A program made the translations under genes and the position numbers. Below the pieces are notes generated by a model. It was given only the letters and a program-made list of their open reading frames with translations, searched no databases and was not told the DNA's origin. Shown piece by piece: positions 10,702 to 25,496 of a DNA stretch of 64,000 bases (position 1 is its first letter; each line of letters starts with the position of its first letter). This DNA is from Linanthus parryae (lineage: Eukaryota; Streptophyta; Magnoliopsida; Ericales; Polemoniaceae): NCBI GenBank assembly GCA_023055425.1, contig JALGPY010000035.1, forward strand, positions 2,409,501 to 2,473,500, given 5' to 3'.

Positions 10702-13504
10702 AATTCTTTCCACTCAGGGACGAAAACATGTAGGGTAACTTAAAATCAACATAGGGTAAGATAATTAAATTTTGAAAATCCGATCGGGTTGTTGGTAACA
10801 TAAGTATTGGTTTTGATTTCTCTCGCCATTTCTCAAGATGTGTTACGTGTTACGACATTCTGTGATACTTGGCATATATGGTTGGAATTGAGATGCATTT
10901 CATTGGTTGTGAATGATGGTTACTTTCCAATTGGAAAGAATGACGAAAATGGAAAATGTGTCGTGCTGGGTGTACTATCTTATCTGCAATGATGATGTTA
11001 TATTATCTGAACTGCTTACTTAAGTTATATGTGCCTTACCGTGAGATTTCTAGGCGATGCATGTTAGCCTGCATGTAGGGTACGTACTGATAATTGTGTA
11101 TTGAAGAGATGGTTACAATAGTGATGTTGCTAGGGTAGGTGACTCTCATGAGAATTCTGGTATAGTATTGGAATTCAACCATTGGTGACTTTAGATTTAT
11201 GAGGCGTAAAGGGAATATTACGGTATTGGGGTGATGCATCCTAAATAACTTAATCAGACTATGAGAATTTTGATGAAAAACACAAAGCGTATTCTAGGTA
11301 CCGGTTGGGATAGTTACTTAAAGTCGGGGTGCTGGGAATGAATTTATCTTGGGAGTATATTCCAGTGATCAAAGAAATTTATTCGCAGAATGTCCTACCC
11401 ACCCTCACATGAGAAACTATGAAATCAACCCGTGGAGTGTTGACTTGTCTCGACTATAATTTTACAGTCTTGGTTACTAAATAGTTTTGGGTGTATTAAT
11501 GGTTTATTGGAGTATACTTCTTCAGAATTTATATTCAGAGAGCATGCTAGACTGGTTTGTCGTAATGATTTGGGGGCTCTAATAATATTTATTTGATTCA
11601 GGCGTTACTTGGTGTCTGATTACCCTAGTGTTACTATATGATTGTGATGCCTATGCTCTTGGAGTTATAGCACTTACTAGGGAGAAACGATGTTTAGATT
11701 TCGAGGTAAAAAAGCTGTTGATTCACTGATGACTAGATGTACCCAAAGACAGATTTAGGCAGGTTTAATATGAAGTTACACAATTAGTGCTATTTTGGGG
11801 TTCTTAATCAAATTTTGAAGCTTACATTTGGAGCTAGTTAAATTTACATTTGGAGTCTGCTATTTTAAGACGTGTGCTAAGGAGTTATTACTTTGCCATG
11901 GAAAATATTGGAAGTTTCTGTAACTGTTGCAGCTACTGAGAACATACTTGGAGTATTGTTATAATATCTTTGCTTACAATTGAGGTATGGGTTCAAATAC
12001 GAATTGCCCTTAGGGGTACTCGCGCTTTCACTTGGAGGTTCTGACAAAGTACTGTAAATTTTTCAATGTCATGTGGTGTAGTTTAGATTATGTGAGGAAT
12101 TATGAGATAAGGATTTAATTGCTATGACAACCTCAACATGACGTGTGGTCATATGGTTCGTTCCCGTTATCTCAGGCGATCAAATTGCAGGATTAGGTTA
12201 CCATGCAACAGGGAATTGTGGAAGAAAATTAGAAGAAACATTGAAAATTTGACCAGAGGTCGCAGAGTCAACCCATCAAGTTTTAGATATGTTGACTAAT
12301 TCAGTATGGAGATATTAATTTGAAGATTCATTTGGAGTTTATTGCCTTTAGTCCAACTACCCTGGGGGATTTGGTTATTGATATAGTCGGAAATTCTCAA
12401 CACTATGTGGATTAATAAAAATCCTTGCGAACTTCTTGGAGTTATGTAACCTGATGACATGTCTTGGTGGTCAAAGCTTCTTTTTTTACTTGTAGCAAAT
12501 ACTCTTCACATAGAAATTATTCGAGGTCTTACTGTTAATATTTTGTTGTGGTGTACATTCTTCACATGAGTATCATTTGAAGTTCTTGCTTTGGGAATTT
12601 TCTTACAATTGTTTGGTTCATGTTTGATTCGTGGGGTGTGAATGTTGATAATTTCTTGGCAGTCTGGTCTTCAGTATATTAAATTTTTTAGTCGTTTGAC
12701 ACAGAATTTTGGGATTCTTGGGAATCATCGGAAAATTTGGGTTGGTGGTTAAATTTCAATAAGAGTTGTATAATGTAAAGTCTTGTTAGCTATTTTCTTA
12801 AATCTCTGGGAAAAATAAAGTGCTTTGCGAGTCTAAGAAGTTGATAGTTTCTCTGTACATTGCTATTTGGAGTCTTGTTACTTAACTATTATTAGAAGAG
12901 CATAAAATTTCTAGCCATGAACTACCATTAGAGTCGGGGAGCCGTAGGGTTATGTTTTATGCATCTTGAAAGTACTTTCTAATTCCTTTCTCGATATATC
13001 TTTTGAGCTACTAATTATATCTAGTGAGCAGTAAAAGTGTCTTTAATAGTTTATCAAGGCTTTGGAGGTTTTTATTAGTTCTATCACTTGGGGTAATCGG
13101 GTATTGTCTATCGAATTGTGGTACATATTCGGGGTTCAGATAGTTAGGGTAATTCACCAGTGAAAGTGTACAAATTGGGTCTTGTCACTAAACAGACATT
13201 TGGAGGTCATGGTGATCAATCACTTATCAACTATTTCTCGAAGTAATACAACTTTATCAGGCTGCTTATCATTCTATTTAGCTATTCGTTAGAAGACTTT
13301 GTGAAATGACTTATCTGGACAATGGGGGGCTAGTGGAAACGATATATATCTTTGTGAAAAGGGTGGATGCAAAAATTGTGTGGTGTATCAACTGGTGGCA
13401 GATTGCTTGTGTGGTATTTGTCTCTTGTGGGGAAATTAGTTGTTTGTGAGATTTATGCTTCGCGGCTAATTATTTGATTTTAGCTTCGAGGACGAAGCTC
13501 TCTG

Positions 13505-13518
13505 TAAGGGGGGACTAC
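13505..13518 (+). promoter_or_regulatory. Polypurine tract before LTR A2
   Basis: TAAGGGGGGACTAC directly precedes the TG of LTR A2. It would prime plus-strand cDNA synthesis. The same tract lies at 19292-19303 before the solo-LTR insertion. Confidence 0.85.
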
Positions 13519-13581
13519 TGTAACACCCCGTCTAAATACTAGAGGTAAAATAGTAATTTAGAAAGCCGAATAGGAATTTAT

Positions 13582-13582
<1 letters not shown>

Positions 13583-13672
<90 letters not shown>
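13583..13672. repeat. TAA microsatellite in LTR A2
   Basis: A pure TAA tract, with no AAG extension. Confidence 0.95.
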
Positions 13673-15514
13673 GTTGGGTAAAATTGTAGTGTTTTATTAG
13701 TTAAAATTATGTTTTCGTGAATAAATACGTGAGTGTTTCTTTTTTTTAGTCACGACGCGTGTGCGACCACCCCGAGTTCTCGTAATTAAACCACACCCAA
13801 TCATTCTAACAAGTAATACATCCCACGCACCCAATCCTTTCCAAAAACTAATATTTTATTTGATCTTTTTCATCACCAGATCCTTCTTTTGTTTTCTCCT
13901 TCTTCCTCCTTTTTCTTCACGACAAAGCAACCATCACCGCCACAACACTTCCGCCGCCCAACTTCACCGCCCTTCTCCCTCTATAAAACCCAGCTCCCCC
14001 TTCGCAGGCCACCCAGCAGAAGCCACCATCACCCTCAACTCCACCACTATCCCCACCATCACCTTCACCAACACTACCACCATGGTTGAAGTAAACCCAC
14101 CACCATATCTCTCTCTACCTCTCTGCTCTTCCCTTTTCTCCCCCTGTCTCTGAGACTCAACAACAGCAGCGGATCAGTGGTGGCAGCAACCACCACCACC
14201 ACATCCACCATAGTTGTCGGCGGCAACCACCAACGAAGAACACCCATCTCTTTTTCTTTCTCGTCCCTGACCTGAAATGAGACAGAAGCTGCAGCAGCAG
14301 TGGCCAACGGCCACCACGACCGCCGCTGCAACCGTCGGGGAGCCACCGGGAGACCCGCCACCGTCCTCTGCTTTCCATCTCGCCTTCTCTCTCGAGACTT
14401 CCCCTTCTATTTCAACCTCATAACAAGAAGAATAAAAAGAGAAAGAGGCAACAGCAGAAGCATCTCCGGCCGAACCAAGCTCGCCGCCGAACCAGCATAT
14501 TTTCCGGCGAGAGATCGAGCAACTCAAACCGAAGACACCCAAACCTCGTATTCGGTCTCTACTGTCCCTAGAAGGTCCGGAAAATCTCCAGAAGTGATCA
14601 GCCGAAGCAAATAGTCATCGGAGAATCCCCATCGAGCTCCATCTCCGGCGGCGATTTTGTCGACCTCGACCCGCTTCGGTTCTTAGCCGTTTCTCGCGGT
14701 TCTTGAATCGAGTACGCTCTAAATCCTCTTATTAGTTATTTATAGATATCAAGATCATGTCTTAGTAGCTTGTTTTCGTGTTTTGATCGGGTGAGGAGGA
14801 AGGTTAATCGTTGGGTTGTATTGGGGGAGCTAAGTGTCTTTTAAGTAAACTTTTTAAAAAGTTTGGGGGTACTTGTTGCAGTTTAACCGAAACTTAAGGG
14901 GCTGCTTATAGTTTCTATACTTCATATTATATACAGTGATTTAATTAAAGCTATTTATAATGTTTTACTAAGTTATATATCAAATAAAATAAAGTGGTAG
15001 TGCTTTAGCGATAAGAAAATATGTTTTGGTTGATAAATCATTTTCTTGGATAAAATAAGCTAGATAAATGTCGCATTTTGTTTAAATATTTATTGGGTTT
15101 GAAATTGTTACCTATCAATCTTTTAGCAACAAGAATGAAAAGTGGTTTCTTTAGCTAAACAATTCTTTATAAATATGGCAAAGCTCTTTTTACTATTTTT
15201 AATATTTCTTTCTGTTCTTGATAAACATTTGTAAGTGTCGGTTATATTTAATATCAAAGTTATTTCAATAAATACTTCTTTATATGTTTGTATTTAAGTA
15301 TAAGACTTAAAGACAGGTTTTATTCGACTTTATTAGGAAATCGTGAGAGTTGGATATAGTTATGCGGCGTAGTTGAGCGTCTGGGCAGTATAAGTGCTTT
15401 CTATTTAGAAATAATATTATTGTAATTAGAAATTGGTAATCATTGGCGACAGGTTCATGGACGAGGACGGAGAACGTCCGTAGAAGCTTTATGTGCTAAT
15501 TGCTGTGAATTAAG

Positions 15515-16232
15515 GTGAGTATATATGCCAAGTGTTGTGTACCTAGCTTCCATCGTGTCAAACATGTTTTTATAATTTGTCTCAAAATTGTATTGTTACT
15601 TGGCACTTGTTGGTTTTGTTTGATTTCTTTGGAAAATCTCACACAACAATTAATAATCCGTAATAACGTAAAAGGGAAAGAGTTGTGCGGGGAACATCGT
15701 TTTGATTATTATTGATTTGGTTTGGTCGTTGTTGGCTACGTCCACTCAACCCACTATTATTTAGCCCGGTTGCCATTGCCCCGGGTTCGCTCCATGTACT
15801 CACCTCTCTGGCCGCAAGAAGTCATAGGGTGTGCCGGCACTTAAGGTCGTGGAAGTTTGTGATGGGATAGATGTTGCGATTGGATTTTCCCCGTTCAACT
15901 CAACATTAAAAATGGAATTTCTGGATTGGAAGTTTATTGATGAGAAAATGGATATTTGTGACTAAATGTGAATTTCAAACTTGGATTGGATTGGAATTTT
16001 CATGAGAATTGGATATGGATGAAAGGCTGGTTTATGGAAATTTCTGGAATTCTGTCTGGAATTTAAGAATATCTTATTAATCAATTGTCTTTTACTTCCT
16101 CTGTGTAAATGTTATCATTTACTGCCTTACTTAAGTTATCTCTATTATATGTTTGACATGCTTGGGTGTTGCTCACTCAGTATATATTGTTGACTTTGAA
16201 AACTGCGGTTCTTTTTTTCCTTCCCACCGCAG
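15515..16232 (+). other. Intron-like segment in U5 of LTR A2
   Basis: Donor AAG|GTGAGT, acceptor CCACCGCAG|G with the same bracketing hairpin as in A1. 718 bp. Confidence 0.6.
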
Positions 16233-16479
16233 GACTAGGAGCTGGAGACTATGGTTTGGATGGCGCGAGACTCACTTAGAGTGACTTCACAAGTATTGTT
16301 TAGCAATTGTTGGTTAATCACTGTGTAATAGAAATTAGACCTTGTATAAGACTCAGATCTTAATTTAGTTGTTAATGTTAACATATGAGTTGTGGATTTT
16401 ATTGCTTTTGAGTATCGCCGTCACTTTAGCCTTACCCTCCCGGTCTTGTGCAGCCGGATAAGATTAGGGGGTTGTTGCA

Positions 16480-19303
16480 GGTGGTATCAGAGCAGTTCTT
16501 TCCACTCAGGGACGAAAACATGTAGGGTAACTTAAAATCAACATAGGGTAAGATAATTAAAATTTGAAAATCCGATCGGGTTGTGGGTAACATAAGTATT
16601 GGTTTGATTTCTCTCACCATTTCTCAAGATGTGTTACGTGTTACGACATTCTGTGATACTTGGCATATATGGTTGGAATTGAGATGCATTTCATTGGTTG
16701 TGAATGATGGTTACTTTCCAATTGGAAAGAATGACGAAAATGGAAAATGTGTCGTGCTGGGTATACTATCTTATCTGCAATGATGATGTTATATTATCTG
16801 AACTGCTTACTTAAGTTATATGTGCCTTACCGTGAGATTTCTAGGCGATGCATGTTAGCCTGCATGTAGGGTACGTACTGATAATTGTGTATTGAAGAGA
16901 TGGTTACAATAGTGATGTTGCTAGGGTAGGTGACTCTCATGAGAATTCTGGTATAGTATTGGAATTCAACCATTGGTGACTTTAGATTTATGAGGCGTAA
17001 AGGGAATGTTACGGTATTGGGGTGATGCATCCTAAATAACTTAATCAGACTATGAGAATTTTGATAAAAAACACAAAGCGTATTCTAGGTACCGGTTGGG
17101 ATAGTTACTTAAAGTCGGGGTGCTGGGAATGAATTTATCTTGGGAGTATATTCCAGTGATCAAAGAAATTTATTCGCGGAATGTCCTACCCACCCTCACA
17201 TGAGAAACTATGAAATCAACCCGTGGAGTGTTGACTTGTCTCGACTATAATTTTACAGTCTTGGTTACTAAATAGTTTTGGGTGTATTAATGGTTTATTG
17301 GAGTATACTTCTTCATAATTTATATTCATAGAGCATGCTAGACTGGTTTGTCGTAATGATTTGGGGGCTCTAATAATATTTATCTGATTCAGGCGTTACT
17401 TGGTGTCTGATTACCCTAGTGTCACTATATGATTGTGATGCCTATGCTCTTGGAGTTATAGCACTTACTAGGGAGAAACGATGTTTAGATTTTGAGGTAA
17501 AAAAGCTGTTGATTCGCTGATGACTAGATGTACCCAAAGACAGATTTAGGCAGGTTTAATATGAAGTTACACAATTAGTGTTGGGGTTCTTAATCAAATT
17601 TTGAAGCTTATATTTGGAGCTAGTTAAATTTACATTTGGAGTCTGCTATTTTAAGACGTGTGCTAAGGAGTTATTACTTTGCTATGGAAAATATTGGAAG
17701 TTTCTGTAACTGTTGCAGCTACTGAGAACATACTTGGAGTATTGTTATAATATCTTTGCTTACAATTGAGGTATGGGTTCAAATACGAATTGCCCTTAGG
17801 GGTACTCGCGCTTTCACTTGGAGGTTCTGACAAAGTACTGTAAATTTTTCAATGTTATGTGGGGTAGTTTAGATTATGTGAGGAATTATGAGATAAGGAT
17901 TTAATTTCTATGACAACCTCAACATGACGTGTGGTCATATGGTTCGTTCCCGTTATCTCAGGCGATCAAATTGCAGGATTAGGTTACCATGCAACAGGGA
18001 ATTGTGGAAGAAAATTAGAAGAAACATTGAAAATTTGACCAGAGGTCGCAGAGTCAACCCATCAAGTTTTAGATATGTTGACTAATTCAGTATGGAGATA
18101 TTAATTTGAAGATTCATTTGGAGTTTATTGCTTTTAGTCCAACTACCCTGGGGGATTTGGTTATTGATATAGTCGGAAATTCTCAAAACTATGTGGATTA
18201 ATAAAAATCCTTGCGAACTTCTTGGAGTTATGTAACCTGATGACATGTCTTGGTGGTCAAAGCTTCTTCTTTTACTTGTAGCAAATACTCTTCACATAGA
18301 AATTATTCGAGGTCTTATTGTTAATATTTTGTTGTGGTGTACATTCTTCACATGAGTATCATTTGAAGTTCTTGCTTTGGGAATTTTCTTACAATTGTTT
18401 GGTTCATGTTTGATTCGTGGGGTGTGAATGTTGATAATTTCTTGGCAGTCTGGTCTTGAGTATATTACATTTTCTAGTCGTTTGACACAGAATTTTGGAA
18501 TTCCTGGGAATCATCACAAAATTTGGGTTGGTGGTTAATTTTCAATAAGAGTTGTATAATGTAAAGTCTTGTTAGCTATTTTCTTAAATCTCTGGGAAAA
18601 ATAAAGTGCTTTGCGAGTCTAAGAAGTTGATAGTTTCTCTGGACATTGCTAGTTGGAGTCTTGTTACTTAACTATTATTAGAGGAGCATAAAATTTCTAG
18701 CCATGAACTACCATTAGAGTCGGGGAGCCGTAGGGTTATGTTTTATGCATCTTGAAAGTACTTTCTAATTCCTTTCTCGATATATCTTTTGAGCTACTAA
18801 TTATATCTAGTGAGCACTAAAAGTGTCTTTAATAGTTTATCAAGGCTTTGGAGGTTTTTATTAGTTCTATCACTTGGGGTAATCGGGTATTGTCTATCGA
18901 ATTGTGGTACATATTTGGGGTTCAGATAGTTAGGGTAATTCGCCAGTGAAGGTGTACAAATTGGGTCTTGTCACTAAACAGACATTTGGAGGTCATGGTG
19001 ATCAATCACTTATCAACTATTTCTCGAAGTAATACAACTTTATCAGGTTTCTTAACATTCTATATAGCTATTCGTTAGAAGACTTTGTGAAATGACTTAT
19101 CTGGACAATGGGGGGCTAGTGGAAACGATATATATCTTTGTGAAAAGGGTGGATGCAAAAATTGTGTGGTGTATCAACTGGTGGCAGATTGCTTGTGTGG
19201 TATTTGTCTCTTGTGGGGAAATTAGTTGTTTGTGAGATTTTATGCTTCGCGGCTAATTATTTGATTTTAGCTTCGAGGACGAAGCTCTCTGTAAGGGGGG
19301 ACT
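16480..19303 (+). mobile_element. Internal region 2, coding-free
   Basis: A near copy of internal region 1, with scattered substitutions and small indels. The primer-binding site TGGTATCAGAGC is at 16482-16493. It ends with the same FEDE-like hairpin and polypurine tract. The last bases are split by the solo LTR: GGACT at 19299-19303 is repeated at 22497-22501, after which AC leads into LTR A3. Confidence 0.85.
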
Positions 19304-22300
19304 TGTAACACCCCTCGTTCCCAAGCTTTCCGTTCCGGACCGGAGAGCCTAGGAGGGTGCTACTCAAAGTGAAGTGGCGGAAATCGAGAACAAACATTGT
19401 CATAGTTATCTATTACATACTTTAGAACAAACTTACATTAACTTGTACATTATACAAAAGATCCATGTTGTCTAGAGTTCATCTTTACTAAGCGTGCGGA
19501 AAATACTAGATGGATGTCGAATCTCGCTACCCCATAATCCAGCTCCTAAGACCTGCGGGGGAAAGAAACAAAGACCGCAGTTTTTCTAAAGTCAGCAATG
19601 AAATACTGAGTAAGTAAACACCCAAGCTTGTAAACAGATGATGAGGCATATTCTTTCAAAAACATTCATAAATGGGAATGAACAGTCACTTAATAAAGTA
19701 AGGATACTGAAACACGTATGAAATTCCCTTTCTTCTTATCTTGCATATCAATCCTTTTCTTGTTTCTCAAACGGGGAATATTGTTCCCAATCTATCTCTT
19801 CTTTCCTTTCATAAAAAAAATCTCTTTCTCAAGGAACTTCATATTATTAACTTATTGATACGGGGAAGATCTACTTTCACTAAGCTACCAAGACCTTAAG
19901 TGCCGGCACCCCCCTAAGACTCCTCGCGGCCAGAGAGGTGAGTACATGGAGCGACCCGGCAGGTTGCGACCGGGTTAAAATAATACGGGTCGAGTGGACG
20001 AAGCCAACTCGACCAATCTAATCACAGGCCGAGTGACCAAAGTCAACATCGACAATAATAATAACGATCCCCGCACAACTCTTTCCACTTTACGTTATTA
20101 ACGGATTATTATTCTCGTGTGACATTATCAAAACATTTATCTCAAAAAGTAATCAATCTCAAGTAAACCATGTAAGTCATAAACACATTTTGAGACAGAT
20201 GTAAAGTCATATTTCGACACGAAAGAAGCTAGGGCACGCTAGGCTTGGCATGTCTACTTACCTCAATAAAACAGCAAATAGCACGTAATAGCTTCGACGG
20301 GTAGAAGTAGCCCTCGTCGACGAACTCGTTACCTACAAGTTTATAATTCCTACTCAGTCACAAGCTCAACCAGCTCATATAATCCAACGCGAAGCACTAT
20401 ATTTTCTAATGAAGGTGAAGAGTGCCTTATTTGATCTTAATACATCCCCGCTTCTTTTTATCTTGCTATACTTATGACGAACACGTTAATTTCTTCATAA
20501 AAATAATGACATTCTCAAATCATAGTTATGTACTATTGACACTCAAATTTCATAAATAATACATTTGTATTTTAAGTAGTGAGAAAACAAGTTTAGATTT
20601 AAATATTCTTAACTAGTTTAGACTTCAATTTACAACACCACCTTTTATAAAATTATATATATAACTTTTATAAAATAATTTCTCCATAGAAAATAAAATT
20701 TGTTTAATTTACAAAATTTATCTTTTTGGAGATATAAAACAACTAGATGCTAAGTTGTTTAAGTGATATCATAAAATATTTATTAGGAACACAAGCTTTA
20801 TTTAATATCTATTTATAAGCTTGAGAGATAAGTATTCTTAATCTAGATAAAGTATTAAGTAAAGAAACTATAAATATTTCTCAAATTACTTGCTAACTAG
20901 TTTATTCTAAAAACGATATTTAGACAACCAATTCATTTAGAATGTAAATTCTATGATACTTTGAGATTAGCTAATTAAACGAAACGATGTTGATTATTAG
21001 ATAGATAGACATAGTATATTAAACAACTCTAGTTTACTTTGTAACAACTATTTATAGTAAAATTTCACTACCCAACTTATTTATATACTAAGAAAATTTA
21101 GAATTTATTTATTTAATTATTTATTTTAAATCCAAATTTCCCATCTTCATTTCACATATATATACATGTATTTATATACACACACTTATGTAAATAGCAT
21201 TTCCTTAAAAGACAGCAATAACCCCCTTACTAGTAATAACAGTTTCTGATGCCACATTTCATACCCTGAAACTTTCATATTGTGCACCAAGTACCCCCTA
21301 CCTTACACACAGTTTAAATAAAAGACACTTTCACCCCCCTTTAACAAATCGAGCGATCTAAACCCGGATTCACGTCTCAATACACGATTTTGATTATCCA
21401 ATACGAACTACTGAGTTATTTAGAGCTTACCCAAGCCGAGAACCGTGAAAAACGGTCGAAAAATGAGTCGATTAGAGTTCGCCGTCGAGTGGGTCGGCCA
21501 TGATGTTTGCCGGCGATGATTCCGGCCTTGGGGGCTCTGTTTTATGCTTCTAACTACCTCCTCGGACCACCAGGAGTTGATTGGTGTCCAAAACAAACGA
21601 TGGGTAGCACCGGTTGGGTTTGACCGCAACTTCTCGCCGGCAACAATGGTGGCTCCGGCGTCTTCTCCGACCACGGCGACCGCTGCTGTTGCAGCTCCTG
21701 TTTCTACCTCCTTGGACCACAACAGAGGGAGTGAGAGAGATGGGAACGAAGGAGAGAGAGAGAGAGAGAAAGGAGGAGCAGGTGGCAGTGGTGGTGGCTC
21801 CTTGGTGGTTTCCGTCGGCGGCAGCGGCAGCGGTGGCTGCTGCTGCAGCTGCTGCTTGCCTCTGTTTCTGGTCGGCCGAGAGGGAGGGAGGCAGAGAGAG
21901 TGCGACAGAGAGAGGGAGAGATGGTAGTTGTGGTGGTGGTGGCGGGTGTGATGCCGGTGGGTTTCTCGTCGGGGAAGCCACCGGTGGTGGCTGGTGGCGC
22001 TGCTGCCAGCAGCTGCTGCTGCCAGCAGCTGCTGCTGCTCCTGGTTCGGCAGAGAGACATAGAGGGATAGAGGGAGATGAGAGGGAGAGAGCCGTGGTGT
22101 TGGGGGTGGATATGATCTCGGGGGTGGTGGTGGTGTTGTGTTTGCCGAAGAAGAGAGGGAGGGAAGTAATAGAGGAAGGGGAGGAGAGAGAGAGAGAAGT
22201 GACGGGGGAGGGAGAGAATAAAAAAGAATTTTTGTTGGGGAACACAATGTTCAACCCGTTGGGTAATGGGGAGAACCAATTGTTTTTTTTTTTGTTTTTT

Positions 22301-22496
22301 TTTTTATTTCTTTTATTTTATTGCTCATGAGGTATTGAACTTTCTTTAAACTACAACTTCTATCCTCTCTTACTTAATTAGCTTATACTTTATTAAACTA
22401 CACCTATCTCCAATTTGCCATATAATTCACAAAATTGTATTCTTAAACTTACAAATAGTTATCAAATTACCGGTATATTAAAAACGGGGTATTACA
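19304..22496 (-). mobile_element. Solo LTR B, gypsy-like giant LTR, inserted in the array
   Basis: On the minus strand it starts TGTAATACCCCG and ends GGGGTGTTACA, 3193 bp. It is flanked by the perfect 5-bp duplication GGACT (19299-19303 and 22497-22501). No internal domain remains, so it is a solo LTR from intra-element recombination. It has the same plan as LTR A but a different sequence: AT-rich U3, GA/CAG-rich leader, and an intron-like U5 segment. Long low-complexity frames at 21420-22330 on both strands are read from GA and CTG repeats and are not genes. Confidence 0.9.
19553..20261 (-). other. Intron-like segment in U5 of solo LTR B
   Basis: On the minus strand the donor is GAG|GTAAGT at 20261 and the acceptor is TTTCCCCCGCAG|G at 19553. 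CTGCGGT stands before the pyrimidine tract. The sequence after the donor, ATGCCAAGC then CCTAGCTTC and TTCGTGTC, matches LTR A. Confidence 0.6.
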
Positions 22497-22579
22497 GGAC
22501 TACTGTAACACCTCGTCTAAATACTAGAGGTAAAATAGTAATTTAGAAAGCCGAATAGGAATTTATTTAAAAAAAAAAT

Positions 22580-22684
<105 letters not shown>

Positions 22685-24556
22685 GTTGGGTAAAATTATA
22701 GTGTTTTATTAGTTAAAATTATGTTTTCGTGAATAAATACGTGAGTGTTTCTTTTTTTTTTAGTCACGACGCGTGTGCGACCACCCCGAGTTCTCGTAAT
22801 TAAACCACACCCAATCAATCTAACAAGTAATACGCCCTTCCAAAAACTAATATTTTATTTGATCTTTTTCATCACCAGATCCTTCTTTTGTTTTCTCCTT
22901 CTTCCTCCTTTTTCTTCACGACAAAGCAACCATCACCGCCACCAACACTTCCGCCGCCCAACTTCACCGCCTTTCTCCCTCTATAAAATTCCAGCTCCCC
23001 CTTCGCAGGCCACCCAGCAGCAGCCACCATCACCCTCAACTCCACCACTATCCCCACCGTCACCTTCACCAACACCACCACCATGGTTGAAGTAAACCCA
23101 TTACCATCTCTCTGTCTCTACCTCTCTGCTCTTCCCTTTTCTCCCTCCCCCTGTCTCTGAGACTCAACAACAGATGCGGAGCAGTGGTGGCAGCAACCAC
23201 CACCACCACCACACCCACCATATTTGCCGGAGAAAACCACCAACGAAGAACACCCATCTCTTTGTCTCTCTCGTCCCTGACCTGAAATGAGACAGAAGCT
23301 GCAGCAGCAGTGGCCAACGACCACTACCACCGCCGCCACCGTCGGGGAGCCACCGTGAGACCCGCCACCGTCCACTGCTTTCCATCTCACCTTCTCTCTC
23401 GAGACTTCCCCTTCTATTACGACCTCATAACAAGAAGAATAAGAAGATAAAGAGGCAACAGCAGAAGCATCTCCGGCCGAACCAAGCTCGCCGCCGAACC
23501 GCCATATTTTTCGGCGAGAGATCGAGCAACTCCAACCGGAGACATCCAGACCTTGTATTCGGTCTCTACTGTCCCTAGAAGGTCCGAAAATGCTCCAGAA
23601 GTGAGCAGCCGAAGCCAAGAGTCACCGGAGAATCCCCATCGAGCTCCATCTCCGGCGGCGATTTCGTCGACCTCGACCAACTTCGTTTCTTAGCCGTTTC
23701 TCGCGGTTCTTGTGTCGGGTACGCTCTAAATCCTCTTATAAGTTATTTTTAGATATCAAGATCATGTCTTAGTAGCTTGTGTTCGTGTTTTGATCGGGTG
23801 AGGAGGAAGGTTCATCGTTGGGTTGTATTGGGGGAGCTAAGTGTCTTTTAAGTAAACCATTTTAAAAAGTTTGGGGGTACTTGTTGCAGTTTAACCAAAA
23901 CTTAAGGGGGCTGCTTATAGTTTCGATACTTCATATTATATACAATGATTTAATTAAAGCTATTTATAATGTTTTACTAAGTTATATATCAAATAAAATA
24001 AAGTGGTAGTGTTTTAGCGATAAGAAAATATGTTTAGGTTAATAAATCATTTTCTTTGATAAAATAAGCTAGATAGAAATATTTATATATGTAATTATTT
24101 TTACTAAATGTCGCACTTTGTTTAAATATTTATTAAGTTTGAAAATGTTACCTATCAATCTTTTAGCAACAAGAATGAAAAGTGGTTTCTTTAGCTTAAC
24201 AATTCTTTATAAATATGGCAAAGCTCTTTTTACTATTTTTAATATTTCTTTCTGTTCTTGATAAACATTTGTAAGTGTCGGTTATATTTAATATCAAAGT
24301 TATTTCAATAAATACTTCTTTATATATTTGTATTTAAGTATAAGACTTAAAGACAGGTTTTATTGGACTTTATTAGGAAATCGTGAGAGTTGAACATAGT
24401 TATGCGGCGTAGTTGAGCGTCTGGGCAGTATAAGTGCTTTCTTTATTTAGAAATAATATTGTTGGAATTAGAAATTGGTAATCATTTGCGACAGGCTCAT
24501 AGACGAGGACGGCAAACGTCCGTAGAAGCTTTATGTGCTCATTGCTGTGAATTAAG

Positions 24557-25248
24557 GTGAGCATATATGCCAAGTCTTGGGTACCTAGCTTCCTTCGTGT
24601 CAAACGTGTTTTTATAATTTGTCTCAAAATTGTATTGTTACTTGTCACTTGTTGGTTTTGTTTGACTTATTCTTTGGAAAATCTCACACAACAATTAATA
24701 ATCCGTAATAACATAAAGGGGAAAGAATTGTGCGGGGAACGTCGTTTGGATTATTATTGATTTGGTTTGGTCGTTGTTGGCTACATCCACTCGACCCATT
24801 ATTATTTAGCCCGGTTGCTATTGCCCCGGGTTCGCTCCATGTACTCACATCTCTGGCCGCAAGAAGTCTTAGGGGGTGTCAACACTTAAGGTCTTGGAAG
24901 CTTGTGATGGGATATATTGATGTTGCGATTGGATTTTCCCCGTTCAACTCAACATTAAAAATGGAATTTCTGGATTGGAAGTTTATTGATGAGAAAATTG
25001 ATATTTGTGACTAAATGTGAATTTCAAACTTGGATTGGATTGTAATTTTCATATGAGCATTGTATATGGATGAAAGGCTGGTTTATGGAAATTTCTAAAA
25101 TTCTGTCTGGAATTTAAGAATATTTTATTACTCAATTGTCTTTTACTTCAGTTATCTCTATTCTATGTTTGACATGCTTGGGTGTTGCTCACTCAGTATT
25201 TATTGCTGACTTTGAAAACTGCGGTTCTTGTTTTCCTTCCCACCGCAG
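24557..25248 (+). other. Intron-like segment in U5 of LTR A3
   Basis: Donor AAG|GTGAGC, acceptor CCACCGCAG|G, 692 bp. The CTGCGGT/ACCGCAG bracket is retained although this copy has diverged. Confidence 0.6.
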
Positions 25249-25496
25249 GACTAGGAGCTGGAGACTATGATTTGGATGGGCGCGAGACTCACTTAGAGTG
25301 ACTTCACAAGTATTGTTTAGCAATTGTTGGTTAATCACTGTGTAATAGAAATTAGATCTTGTACAAGACTCAGATCTTAATTTAGCTGTTAATGTTAACA
25401 TATGAGTTGTGGATTTTATAGCTTTTGAGTTATGCCGTCACTTTAGTATCACCCTCCCGGTCTTGTCCAGCCGGATAAGATTAGGGGGTTGTTGCA

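Larger units (their letters stand above)
10688..13518 (+). mobile_element. Internal region 1, coding-free
   Basis: 2831 bp. It opens GG then the primer-binding site and ends with AGCTTCGAGGACGAAGCT, a hairpin with 7-bp arms, and the polypurine tract. Six-frame reading gives nothing over about 70 residues and no gag, protease or RT motif. Short frames at 10807-10992 and 11036-11239 recur in internal region 2 but resemble no known protein. Confidence 0.85.
13519..16479 (+). repeat. LTR A2 (middle LTR, recombinant)
   Basis: 2961 bp, TGTAACACC…TTGCA. Its first about 220 bp match A3: CCCCGTC start, no AAG tract, and the short form of the segment after the microsatellite. From about 13745 on it follows A1: 8-T run, presence of ATCCCACGCACCCAAT, absence of the A3-only extra block near 24080, and presence of the CTCTGTGTAAATG block near 16098. 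TATA is at 13982, and the intron-like segment runs 15515-16232. Confidence 0.92.

Noticed and set aside
21420..22330. Overlapping frames up to 275 codons on both strands
   Set aside because: They lie in GA-, CTG- and CAG-rich parts of solo LTR B, give low-complexity Pro/Ser/His or Gly/Glu proteins in several frames at once, and show no domain.
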